Shown here one piece after another: positions 22,970-35,400 of a stretch of 64,000 nt of DNA (the first letter of the stretch is position 1; each line of letters opens with the position of its first letter). This DNA comes from Atherix ibis (taxonomy: Eukaryota > Arthropoda > Insecta > Diptera > Athericidae): positions 93,689,696 to 93,753,695 of the forward strand of contig OY282606.1 in the NCBI GenBank assembly GCA_958298945.1, written 5' to 3'. A program made the translations under genes and the position numbers. The notes under the pieces are model-generated. The model had not been told where the DNA came from. It searched no databases and worked only from the letters and a program-made list of their open reading frames with translations.

Positions 22970-23723
22970 TTTATAACCAAATTTGTAGATAGTATGAGCT
23001 CAAATAATTCAAATTGAATTAAATATCAAGTTTTTATTTAACCTAATAGAAAAACACATCTTACATGTGTTAGAAAAACTACTACATCCAATAAATCAAT
23101 TATATTGTAAAATCTTTTCAAGTATAATGTGATTTTTGCTCAAAACTAATATCAAACACGTCATCCATAAAATAGAGCCAGAATTATGCAAAAATTTCAT
23201 CGAAATTTCGAGGTTTGTAAACGTAGTCGTAGTGAACACTTGTCCAAAATATTTCAATAAAAATGAGTTTTCAATAGTTTCATGATAGCATTTAAAATAT
23301 TTTTAATCTTCTATAATTATTTGACTATTTTCAACTATATTCATTTTAAAGTTGCAAAATAAAATCTATTATAATTGATTATAAAAGTTTGAAAGAATAT
23401 AGGAGAAGATCTAACTGCTGCTGAACGAAATGTTCTTTCGTTCTATTTCTTTCCTTGGTAAATTTTATGGAAATTCAAAGCAGTCACCTATATTATCACA
23501 TATAACTATTTATGTTTTTCTGATATTGCAACGTTCAAATAGCTTACCTATTGGTAAAATAATGCAACAAAAAACACATTTATATTATACACAAAACCAA
23601 TTCGAATTAATTTTTGAAAGCATGATACTATAAGAAAATTTCTTATAGAAATGGAGACAAATCCCATATAACAGTGTCATTCACCCGACTAGTATATTCG
23701 GTTATTAGTGCTTCAAAAGAATC
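22970..23723. other. Intergenic DNA upstream of the host gene
   Basis: AT-rich. Any distal control elements of the following gene would lie here, but no motif could be supported. Confidence 0.45.
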
Positions 23724-23730
23724 TATATAA
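23724..23730 (+). promoter_or_regulatory. TATA box of the mucin-like gene
   Basis: TATATAA sits 91 bp upstream of the ATG at 23815, in TCTATATAAACGC. A start of transcription about 30 bp further on would give a leader of about 60 nt, typical of compact, strongly expressed insect secretory genes. Confidence 0.6.
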
Positions 23731-23814
23731 ACGCTGATTCATTTTATATTTTAGTATTTTCTATTTGCTGTTCGTCAAGGAGAGTCTACGGCATCGGTTT
23801 TTCTATTGGTTGCA

Positions 23815-25071
<1,257 letters not shown>

Positions 25072-25785
25072 TAATTTTTATTATGAAAAACTAAGAAATT
25101 TTCAATGAAGGGTTTGATAATTTTTGTTTTCATTCATTATTTTAAGTAATCGTAAAAATGTTGCACAAGTGATGAGTATGCAAAATATATTTATATAACC
25201 AATTAACAAGATCTTTGGTTTGTTGATTTTATACCGTAAATACAGTATTTTTATTAGAACGCAATTTACTGATCTATCGCTAGTGAATATTCATGGTACC
25301 ACAATTGAACAGATCAAATGTCGAAGTGTTTATATTTAATTGGTTCAGATACTTAAATTTGTTAATATATTTTGAAAAGTGTTTTCCAGCATATTTTTGC
25401 GTTTGATATAGTTTTTTTTGTTACGTTGGTGTGATAATTCTACATGAATGCCGAGCATGGTAAAAGTTTGTTCTCTGAACAGGGCTTACTGTTTAGGTTA
25501 TTGCTATTTTTTCTATATTGAACCTTCCCATCCTCCCTAGCACTCATGAAAAAATGCAGCTTTATCGAAATCATAACAATTTTATATAATCCGCATAAAA
25601 ATATAGGTAATAGTGAAATTACAAAAATTTAACGAAGCGAACAAGTATTTTATCAACCAATGAAATGCAGCCCGAAAAGTGCATAGTTGAACTTTTTGAA
25701 AGTAGCCTTAATTTATAATTGTCGGCCTGTACACATTTAAAATTCAGATTACGATGAAATTTTTATTTTATTATATTATTTGGAC
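25072..25785. other. 3' flank of the host gene and intergenic DNA
   Basis: No canonical AATAAA was seen within about 200 bp of the stop codon; AATATA variants occur near 25186. Nothing else could be supported. Confidence 0.4.
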
Positions 25786-25789
25786 CTTA

Positions 25790-25925
25790 CCATTATACAT
25801 AGTATTTAACATCATTCAAATGACCGCCACAAAACTTGTAGCCGAACCCGGTCCTTTTGAGGTAAATTTCGATGAGTTTTTCGCACATAATGATCTGTAA
25901 TTCGTCAATTAGTTGACGGTTTTTG
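25790..25925 (-). pseudogene. IS630/Tc1-like (DDE) transposase, C-terminal relic
   Basis: The minus strand gives a continuous frame, RQLIDELQIIMCEKLIEIYL followed by FCGGHLNDV. This fits the C-terminal pattern of the insect IS630-like transposase family seen at 38.3-39.1 kb, where a helix follows the catalytic core and the protein ends near GGHL.D(I/V). The sequence up to 26160 may be more of the same element but could not be read. Confidence 0.4.
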
Positions 25926-26187
25926 GTTATTAAATGCACTTTGGCAAATATTGTAGATGATCTTTTGCTTTGTGAAAATTTGCTCGTATAATAAAATGAA
26001 AATTCCTTTCAAAGTAGGTCCTTTGGGCAGATTTACGTAGGTTGTGTCGTTTTTTGTATACTTTGGACGGCTTCAAGTGGAATCAACTGGAATAGCCTTC
26101 TGCTCTTTGGTGACACTCCTTTGGCTGCTATCGGCAGCACCAAGATAACGTCCTTTTAAGTGTTTTTTCATTTTAGGGACAAAATAA

Positions 26188-27494
26188 AATTAAATGGTCG
26201 TTAATAGGGGAAGGAAGGAGGTCTTGGAATACTACAGCAATCATTTTTTTCAATAAAAACTCGAAATGGCGGTGTGACAGACGGCGTTGGTATGGTAGAG
26301 TATCCAATGTTCGACCTGCAATGTCTGATCTGATCTATCAGCTCCATTGTTACGTGACGATATGACTTTTCACTGATTCCACTATTCATCAGTTCTCGAT
26401 AGTAGTTATTAAAGGTCTTTTGAAGAGCTGTTCCACCCTTCAAAAAGCTCTTTATTATAATTTGTCCCAGAGTTTCCCTTTCTAAGCATATCGTTGCTCC
26501 AAATTTCGGTGTTCCATTTTTATTAACGTACTTCACTTATAACGCTCTATATTGTGGAATATTTATCGGATGAGGTTGAAACTAGATACCGAACGAGGTC
26601 TAGGATGGACTAACGTAGAAACTATATGGAGGGGAAATTCTCAGTGTTGCCAGGTCACGTTCAGAAAAATAGCAGCTTTCGTGTAGTAGAAAATTAAAAC
26701 CAATCTGGACGTTAAGAAGAAAACTATAGTTACGGATGGTACTTTTTATATTCATATGTAACAGTATTATCCAGTGTGACTTAAATTTTTCTTTTATACG
26801 TGAACTACGCCCGATAACACACCAGCTTCACACGACGTTGGTTTTCTTGCTTCTTTTCTTGCTTGCTACCGAAAATAACCCGTGCTGACTGTGATGCTAC
26901 AAATGATGTCACTGCTTGCTTCGCTGCTTATTTTCAAGTTAGACATCAGAATTATAACCGACACTATTTTTCGTGCTTGTTTTGCTGCTTGTTTTAACGA
27001 AAAACCAATGAAAAACATTATCTTGTCACGTAGGCTCCATGAGCAAATGACACATTGTGGAAAACAAACATAATATGAGAAACACAATTCCGACTGAAAA
27101 TGAAAACTGCATGCAGTTGTCTCTGCAAACATTTTAAAACCTGCACAGTTACAAAATTCCGACTATTTTATCGCCGAAATAGAACTTGTTTTAATTTAAC
27201 ACTTGAAGTTCAAATATTGCCATACCATTCAATGTTTTGTTATGTGAGAGTTAACATGCATAAAAACCTTCAAAAAATCAAGCGGCACAGCTTGTTTGAA
27301 AACAAGCAGTGAATCCAGCAGGCAAACAAGTACGAAAACAAATTTCGTGTGCAGAGAGCTTTATTTGTTGCTCGTTATAAAAAATTTTATTCTAGCCTAT
27401 CTTTCCACTATTATACACTTGTCAGATCGTCAATATGTGTTCCTATTTGCTTATGAAAGTGTTGGAAAAATTTAATTTGTTGGTTTTACATAAA
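26188..27494. repeat. Dispersed direct repeat, copy 2, about 1.31 kb
   Basis: Same orientation and same ends as the copy at 21720-22969. It keeps the extra segments around 26275-26290 and 26527-26567 that copy 1 lacks, so it is the longer version. Its distance from copy 1 is 4.47 kb start to start, with the mucin-like gene between them. Confidence 0.9.
26201..26536 (-). CDS. Unidentified reading frame inside dispersed repeat copy 2
   Basis: A 111-residue minus-strand frame starting MKYVNKNGTPKFGATICLER. Its centre is the same as in copy 1 (ELMNSGISEKSYRHVTMELI). No signal peptide or membrane segment is visible. If the repeat is a transposon, this could be its residue of coding sequence, but no known transposase or capsid motif was recognised. 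Confidence 0.25.
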   Translation of the reverse strand: MKYVNKNGTPKFGATICLERETLGQIIIKSFLKGGTALQKTFNNYYRELMNSGISEKSYRHVTMELIDQIRHCRSNIGYSTIPTPSVTPPFRVFIEKNDCCSIPRPPSFPY

Positions 27495-29115
27495 CTATAA
27501 TGGAAAAATCCCTGGAAAAATTGCGAACGGTTTACAAAACAGTTAGACAAATTCGATTGTTTTATAAGCTCTTGACATCTTTGATCTTCAAATCGAGAAA
27601 ATGAAATTATTCAACAGATATCTAAGATATAACTGAAATAAAATAATTAAATCAAGTCAATAAAAGCAAAGATATTGTTAACAAAGCATTTAACTAACAA
27701 CCGATCCATTTATTTAGCGAAGTTTTGTAGTAAAACTCTTGTGATTGCATGGCAATGCATCAATTTACAAAGTATGCAGACGGTAATGTTGTGTAAGTTT
27801 TCTGAAAGGATAAACAAAAGAAAAGTTCAAATCTTAATCAAAAAGGGAACGTTTTCATTTGTGCAACAATTATTTTCAATGATCTCCTGAAAGAATCTGT
27901 TACTTTTGCAATTTTCTAGTCATGCTTCTAGTTATGAAATCCTTCCCAACCATTTGTTTATGGTTTTCTATTGTATATGGACTTGCATTTACAAGATGTT
28001 TTGTGATAATACAAAAACCAATGCACATCATCTGAAAGATGCAATTTCTTTGCAAATGGTTTTTGTGCGAAAAGCTCTTGGCAATATTTTGAAGGAGTTG
28101 CAAAGTTAACTGATGCCAATGATAAGAAAATAAGCGAACAACTTTATGAAAGTAATTGAGAAATAAAAGAAAATCTTTAGATCCTTTGTAATTTAGTTAT
28201 TTCAGTATTGGTGCAAAAATAGAAAATCTGTTGTTTACTTCTAAAAAAAAAAAGTACATGAAAATTTAAGTTTTGTGAGTCAAATTGGACTTAGAAGAAT
28301 TAACTGCACTTGCGTTTGGTTTGCGAAATATTCTGATGGCTCTATTAACGTAATATTTTTTTATTTACATTTTTTTTCATTTTATTTACAATATTTACAA
28401 ATAAGTTTGCCACAACAAAGTTAATTGAAATCCTTCTTTTTATTATTTGTACTAAAAGCACTTTTTCTGCTCCAACTTATTATAATCCAATCAGTAATTA
28501 TAATTTATTATTTACAAAAACAAATTTTTTTAGCTTTTTTTGCAATATAAATTCTAGTACATAAATGCAGATGATTATTTGTGGCTAATGAGAGAATATA
28601 AGATTCATTAAAGTTTGTATAGCAGAAAAACGCTATGTGCATGGCAAAATCATTAAATTTATGAATGAAATAAAATTACTGAAACTAATGTAGGAATTAC
28701 TGGGAATGAATGAGGATATTATGAGTATTTTATGTTATGAATTATAAAAGAAAAGATACTACGTTCGTATTCTCGAGAGATATTTAATCTAAATGTAGAA
28801 ATTTTCGTCTAATCTCACAAAATTATTGTAGTATAAATTTTTTTTTATAATCAAAAAGTACATTCTCTTAAACTGATTTTAAATGTACATTAAATTTTTT
28901 CTAATTTCATTTTATTAAATATGAAATTATAAGTAGATTAGGAAAATATTGAATTTTTGTAGACGAAATTAATGCTTATAATTTTTTTTGAAAACAGATA
29001 AATTAATTCTGAAATTTTGCAAGAATTCCCATTACAAACGCAGGTCGATAATTAACCGACCACAAATCTGTTTAAGGATATTTCCGAAAGCACGCCACAA
29101 AGTTGGGAAAATTTG
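27495..29115. other. AT-rich intergenic DNA
   Basis: Small open frames at 27675-27890 and on both strands at 27900-28109 lack motifs and overlap each other. No gene is claimed. Confidence 0.45.
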
Positions 29116-29119
29116 TTTA

Positions 29120-29581
29120 AAAAGACAAATATTGACTTAAACTTTAAAGAATTCTTATAAAAGTCTTTAACGAATTAAAAATTTTATTAGAAAATTTTCG
29201 ATTTTAAAAAAGGTGGGACTTTTTGCGGGATTCGATTCTTTTCAGTAAGTATTTGGTAACTTTTTCACATATTTTCGGCTGTAATTTGGTTATTAATTGA
29301 TGAATATTAGTTTTTAAATGTTATTAAGTTTTTAATAATAAACTTTAATTAATTATAGAAAAAAGTCAAACGGCACCAAATTGCACGATCTTGAAGGTAT
29401 AAAATCACGTAAATAAGACGTTCTGGGATTTTTTTTCCGTGTTGTGTGATTTGTGGGGCCGGATGTTAACAGTTTCTACTTATTCGTTTTGATCCAATTA
29501 CACCTTCAGATCAAAATGAACACCAGGCAGTCGCTAATAGATGGATTGTCTACAGCTGCTAGATGATCCTTTAAGCTACTC
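29120..29581 (-). pseudogene. IS630-like transposase relic, tandem unit 1
   Basis: On the minus strand near 29410-29350 it reads RDFIPSRSCNLVPFDFF, equivalent to the G.(V/I)NWPPRSCDL.P.DFF motif around the last catalytic residue of insect IS630-like (DDE_3-type) transposases. The segment starts with AAAGACAAATATTGACTTAA, which recurs at the start of the next unit 462 bp later. Confidence 0.5.
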
Positions 29582-30134
29582 AAAGGACAAATATTGACTT
29601 AAGCTTAAAAGAATTCTTATAAAAGTATTTTTACCGAATTGAAAATTTTCGATTTATTAAAAGGGGAATTTCTTACTTTTCAGTAAGTTTAATTGATGAA
29701 TGTTGGTCTTTAAAAAATCTTAAGTTTAAGGATTGCCTACGTAAACACGATTTTTTGGGTATATTCATAAGAAAAGACAAACGGCGCCAAATCGCACGAA
29801 CTTGAAGGCAAAAAATCGCGAAATTTTGCCGTCATGTGAACATTTTCCCGTGTTGTATAGTATGTGGCGCCGTTTTTTGATTGAATACTTTAAGGCGTAA
29901 CCCTCAGAATGGATGGTTACAGTTTCTATTTATACATTACGAGACAATTACACCTTCATAACAAAATCCATACAAGGCAATCACTAATAGCGGATATGCT
30001 AGGTTTTCCACAGTTGCTTGTGGGTTTTCAGAGCCCCATATACGAGCATATATCAATTTGGCTAGGCCTACCATATTTCGTTTCAAGCAAAAGAGTAATT
30101 TTCTGAAATGTTCTGCTGAAAAAGAGTACAACAC
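29582..30134 (-). pseudogene. IS630-like transposase relic, tandem unit 2
   Basis: The minus-strand frame 30134-29937 includes RIWGSENPQATVENLAYPLL, matching the R.WGSENP....EKPLHP..VTVW segment between the first two catalytic residues, and continues into FCYEGVIVS (usually FW..G.IGPYFF). Further along, about 29880-29765, it reads GATYYTTRENVHMTAKFRDF and then SCDLAPF, matching GATCHT and RSCDLTPLDFF. Units 1 and 2 are clearly related but diverged (about 70 percent by eye). Confidence 0.55.
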
Positions 30135-30362
30135 GAAAACCGTTCAAATAATATAGGAATTCATAATAATTTTATTTATAATTATTATTCTATTTAAATA
30201 AAATAAAAAAGTATAAAAATACATAACATAGGAACTTTCAGTCCAGTAATTAAAAAATAATTTTTAATTCAGTCTGTTTTAGGTTTTATAACTTGTATTT
30301 TTTATAGGTTTTCATTTCGGTTACGGTAATTTAAAATTATATTTGTCACTGCTCCGGACTTT
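30135..30362. other. AT-rich spacer
   Basis: Short AT-rich spacer between transposon relics. Nothing identified. Confidence 0.4.
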
Positions 30363-31015
30363 TTAAAATTCCGCGCACTCTAAATGTTTGAAATTAAATT
30401 GTACCATTAGTAAGTTTTTCTCAGATTCTGGTAAAAGCCGGTTCCGATCGTCACTCCACTCTTTATTCATTAGGCGAAATACACGCTCAGTACTCGCGTT
30501 ATGTGCCAGTATTGCGAAGAAAAAATTTAAAGAGTTAGTTCACAGTTTCAAATATTGTAAGCAGCGATCATACATCTGTAGTAGTTCTTTTTTGATAATT
30601 TGACTCCTGGCAGGATCGTCATTCTGTCTGATTATCGTCTTTACACAAAGAGGAAGAAATTCATGCGTCTTACGTTCCAACAACGTATTCTCGACGGATC
30701 TTAGTAAATAGCTTATTTCCATTAGAGAATTGTTTTCCTTTTCGATTGATTCAATTTTCGAATGAAACACGAACATTAACGAATGTACAAACAATAAATA
30801 GCATTCATTCGAACGGTTTTCAAAGAATGTATGAATGAATACAGGCGCCTGATCTTGAGATAGAAAGAATGATTTGAGCACATTGTACATTTGCATAAAT
30901 TCGATCAACGGCTGGAAACAAAGCCAAACAACTTGTTTTCGAATGGTAAAGAAGCTTCTTATATTCGATTTCTACGAAGTTGCAAAATTCCTTCAGTTCT
31001 TGTATACAAAAAATT
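30363..31015 (-). pseudogene. hAT-family transposase, C-terminal part with dimerisation domain
   Basis: The minus strand reads CIQELKEFCNFVEIEYKKLL and ALFPAVDRI, then after a frameshift near 30900 MYNVLKSFFLSQ, and on through a long open stretch to 30540. A TGA (from TGG, about 30538) interrupts KL(W)TNSLNFFFAILAHNAS. It then gives TERVFRLMNKEWSDDRNRLL and ends LECAEF-stop at 30363. The STERVFS.MN..W...RNRL block is the hallmark of the hAT C-terminal dimerisation domain in host-like hAT/ZBED proteins. The N-terminal BED finger and first catalytic region are absent. Confidence 0.75.
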
Positions 31016-31601
31016 TTAGCATTTTATTTTAGCAACTTTTTGAATAATTTTTCAATTGCTAAGATAAAAGAGAATGAGAAGAAAGAAAAAAACAGTGACA
31101 ATTTATTTGATACAGCGGTGAGCACGAGAAACTTTAATTACATCATGTCATCATAGATGGAGTACAAAAAAGTAGTGAATTACATTTTTGATGTTTTTCG
31201 ACGTAAACATGTATTTATATACTACTTTTTATTCATTGAAATTAAAGCTATTATATAATGGTGTTTGAGGCGCAAACGTTTTTTCTTTTTGTAAGTAATA
31301 TAAAAAAAAAGTGCAATGTCAGAAAAGTGGAGAGTACATACACATAGTTTCGTAGGTCAAAAAGATTACTTGTACTCTTAAAAGAGTACGGATGGTAACC
31401 CTACTCATCGCTGAAGAAAATTTTACAGAAACACGGTTACAGCAGAATTACAACGTTTACAGAATTATTTTACAATTTATCACATGGTTTGGTAATTAAA
31501 ACCTAGATTAAATAAAAGCTACTTTTGATGACATATACTTTTGACAGCTGTCAGATGCAGATGTGTAATTTTCAAACCACGTTATAGATAAAGTTTTAAA
31601 A
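31016..31601. other. AT-rich intergenic DNA
   Basis: No supported feature. Confidence 0.45.
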
Positions 31602-31603
31602 TA

Positions 31604-32753
31604 CCAGGGGTATAAGCTTAAATCCGCCGTTTGGTTATAGATGGCGTGAGTGAGCGTATTAAGCTACCATGGGTACGCCATACTTTTTTTTATGCGTTCG
31701 ACATCTGTCAACATTAATCAGTGCACATTGTCAGCAATTTCGTACAACAACATACATTTTTCCTTTGGTAATTTTGTGCCAGAAAAAGAACATATTCGGG
31801 AAGCTCTGCTTTTCTGCTTCAATTTGAAGAAATCGGCTGCCGAATCGCATCGAATATATATGGAAACCTATGGTGACAGTGCTTTATCGGAAACAACGTG
31901 CCAAGATTGGTTTCTTTGGTTCAAAGATGGCAATTTTGACTTGTGGGACAAGAAGCGTGAAAATCGACCTAGGAAGGTTGAGGACCATCAAATGCAGGCT
32001 CTTTTGGACGAAGACAATACCCAATCGCAAAAAAATGCTCGGGGACCAATTGGGCGTTACTCAACCAGCTATTTCTATGCGTCTGCGTACCATGGGGAAG
32101 ATTGAAAAGATCGGAAAATGGGTGCCGCATGAATTGAACGATACGCAGATGGAGCGACGCTAAAACACATGCGAAATCTTGCTCGCCAGACAAAAAAGAA
32201 AGTCGTTCCTGCATCGGATTGTGACAGGCGATGTTAAGTGGATATATTTCGAGAATCTTAAACGCAAGAAATCTTGGGTTGATCCCGGCCAACCACCAAC
32301 ATCTTCCCCAAGACCAAATCGCTTCGGACGGACGACGATGCTGTGCGTTTGGTGGGATCAGCAGGATATCGTCTACTATGAGATGTTTATACCTGGTGAA
32401 ACTGTCAATGCCCACCGCTACCACCAACAACTGATCAAATTGCACCGTGGTCTGCGTGAAAAAAGGACAGATTATCAACAAAGACATGACAAGCTGATTT
32501 TCCTCCACGACAACGCACCATTGCACATGTCAAAAATGGTCCGAAACTATTTGGAGACACTCAACTCGGAGGTGCTACCCCATCCCGCTTATTCAACAGA
32601 CCTGGCCCCTTCCGACTACCACCTGTTTTCGACGATGGGCCACGCGCTCGCTGAGCAGTACTTCGATTCTTACGAAAACGTCCGAAAATGGTTTGATGGG
32701 TGGTTTGCCTCGAAAGGGAAGGAATTTTTTTTGGCGTGGTATCCACAAGTTGG
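31604..32753 (+). mobile_element. Mariner B: Mos1-like (mauritiana) mariner, 3'-truncated
   Basis: The left repeat CCAGGGGTATAAGCTTAAAT starts at 31604 after TA (31602-31603). It resembles the Mos1-type repeat that begins CCAGGTGTAC. The element runs with its transposase to about WRGIHKL, then similarity stops near 32753 with no right repeat. The 5' 150 bp match mariner C closely. Confidence 0.88.
31770..32753 (+). pseudogene. Mariner B transposase pseudogene
   Basis: Compared with mariner C, ten bases (the start codon and the next residues) are deleted, so FVPEKEHIREALLFCFNLKK has no own ATG. One extra A in a run near 32030 shifts the frame. AAA to TAA at about 32161 stops MERR-stop-NTCEILL. 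Beyond, an open stretch holds IVTGDVKWIYFENLKRKKSW (D1, with the usual Glu replaced by Val), FLHDNAPLHMSK (D2) and LAPSDYHLF (D3). A T insertion near 32727 shifts the last part (FFWRGIHKL). All catalytic aspartates are kept, yet the gene is dead. Confidence 0.9.
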
Positions 32754-34019
32754 TGAAATATTAATTTTCAATATTACCACAGACTTATTTATACATAAAA
32801 GATATCTTCAATCATAAATAAATATTCTTAATATTGGTTTTGAACGTAAACATAGTATAAAAGACCTTGTCAAGACTTATAAAAAATAAATACAATTTTC
32901 AGGATCAAAAATATGTTTCCAATGATAACAGTTAGAATTATAATCCTTAATAATATTACTGTACTGTATATTTTCAACAATATAAAAGAATTGAATAATT
33001 TACCATTTCATTGACCTTACATATTATTATAAAAAAAAATATTTTATCCACTATATATGCACATATATACTAAATTTATAACAAACGTTTATCTTTCTTT
33101 GTTATCCCTGTTAGTGAAATTTATTTTCGATGTATTCACTGATTTTTCCCCTACTTGGGAGTCCTGTCCAAAAGAAAAGCTTTCGTTATCATAAAAATAG
33201 AATTTCCATAGTCTTGAGAACTCCATGGTTTCTGAATAAATACTTGTACACGCATAAACGAAGAATTATTTTTGCAATAAGCGTAATAGGATGGAAAAAG
33301 CTACATAAATTCTAGATTAGCTTTTCGTCAATTCGTATTATTTCCCAATAACAAGCAAATAAAAACTGAATGATTTACAACAATTCATTTTCCATATCAC
33401 TTACTCCATTCCAAGTTCTTTAAATAATTGAAAATTTTCCAAATTTCAAATATCTTCTGAGGTAATATGACAATAAAATCAAAATTACTGCATAACTTAC
33501 AATAATTGAAGGATGACTAGTTTTCCAGTTCCCCCCCAGTAATGGGGAAAATTTGTTTACGCTTACCTGAAAAAGGAAAGATAAAAATACAAAATATAAT
33601 CAATATTTATAAATATGAAAGCAAGAACATTTTTATTAATAATTTATTTTTTGAACATCATTTCAAGATTAATAAATCGATGCATAAATTTTAGTTTTTA
33701 TCTGATTTCAGAACATGGGCAAATGTTCAAATGAATGCGGTAAAAAGCATTCTACGATATAGAAAAAAATTTATTCAACAACTTACGAAATTAAATTTAA
33801 TTAAATTTTTCCTAAAGTCCTTTTTGATATACAAAAAAAAACAGGTTTTTATATAATTTTCATAGCGGTATCAAGTATAGATACAGAAAAGTTTATGCAT
33901 ATTTTAAGAGAAGACATATCAATTGATTTTTATATTAAATCATGGTAATTTATTTAAAAGACTTTCTAACAGCTTTTGTCTAGTTTGCACATTTCACCTT
34001 TTTTTTATTAAATAAAAGA
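32754..34019. other. AT-rich intergenic DNA
   Basis: No supported feature apart from homopolymer runs. Confidence 0.5.
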
Positions 34020-35400
34020 TAAATCTTCTTACAAGTCCACAAGATGTTATCAATTTTGCCTTTACACGCTTTAACATTTTTCCAATTAAAATTTGGGTTT
34101 GCATGCAACAAGATCCTTAAATGTAAACAAACCCAAAAAAATGAGGTTACACAATTTTTCCAATTATAATTTAGGTTTGCATGCAACAAGATCTTTAAAT
34201 GTAAACAAACCCAAAAAAATGAGGTCAAACAATTTTTCCAATAAGAATTTAGGTTTGCATGCAACAAGATCTTTAAATGATAGCAAACCCAAAAAATTAG
34301 GTCAACATATTTCCAATTAGAATCTAGGTTTGCATGCAGCAAGATTCTTTAATGTAAACAAACCCAAAAAAATTAGTTCGAAATTTTTCCATTTAAAATC
34401 TAGGTTTGCATGCAACACGATCTTTAATTGTAAGCAAACTCAAAAAAATAGGTCAACATTTTTCCAATTTGAATCTAGATGAGCATGCAACAACATCCTT
34501 AAATAAAAACAAATCCAAAAAATTAGGTCAACGTTTTCCCAATTAAAATTTAGGTTTGCATGCAACAAGATCTTCAAATGTAAACAAACCCAAAAAATTA
34601 GGTCAATATTTTTCCAATAAGAATCTAGGTTTGCATGCAACAAGATCTATAAATGATAGCAAACCCAAAAAATTAGGTCAAAATATTTCCACTTAAAATC
34701 TAGGTTTGCATGCAACACGATCTTAAATTGTAAACAAACTCCAAAAATTAGGTCCAAATTTTACTAATTTGAATCTAGGTTTGCATGCAACAACATCCTT
34801 AAATAAAAACGAACCCAAAAAATTAGATCAATATTTTCCCAATTAAAATTTAGGTTTGCATGCAACGAGATCCTTAAATGAAAAAAACCCAAATAATTAG
34901 GTCAACATTTTTCCAATTAAAATCCAGATTTTTATGCAACAAGATCCTTAAATGAAAACTAACCTGAACAAGGTTGGGTCGCAATTTTTTTTACATGGAG
35001 CTAGGTTGCTATGGACTTACATCTTTAAATATAAATAAATCTAAACTAATTGGTTCAATATTTTTCCAACAGGAATCTGGGTTCATATAGAACGAGATCT
35101 TAAAATGTACACAAACCAGAACTTCAAATGTAAATAAACCGAAATGAGTCGAAATGTTTTTATCAAAAAACTAGATTAGCATGGCCGTCAAAGCTTCAAA
35201 TGTAAACAAACTCAAAAAATGTGATGGTAATTTTTCTAACTGGAATCTGGTCTTACAGAAAACGAGACCTTTAAATGCAAACCCATGTAGAGGGTTAAAG
35301 ATTTGTTTTAACAAAAAGCCAGATCGTAATTGACTAGGGCATTATGGATCCCTGGATGTCAACCAACCCGACTAAGGATGTTGAAATTTTTTTCAATCAC
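34020..35400. repeat. Satellite of about 75-bp monomers, roughly 17-18 units
   Basis: Each unit carries AGGTTTGCATGCAACAAGAT, then about TTTAAATGTAAACAAACCCA, then AAATTAGGTCAA...TTTTTCCAATTA. The GGTTTGCATGC block occurs at 34097, 34174, 34252, 34327, 34403, 34553, 34628, 34703, 34779 and 34853, so the period is 74-78 bp. Units after about 34920 decay steadily. Variant units recur every fourth or fifth monomer (see findings). The open frames here, on both strands, are the monomer read in series. Confidence 0.95.

Noticed and set aside
27675..28109. Overlapping frames of 67-71 residues on both strands
   Set aside because: They overlap each other, show no recognised motif and no splice logic.
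34093..34643. Serial frames across the 75-bp satellite on both strands
   Set aside because: These are the monomer in translation. Monomers vary in length (74-78 bp) and break the frame.
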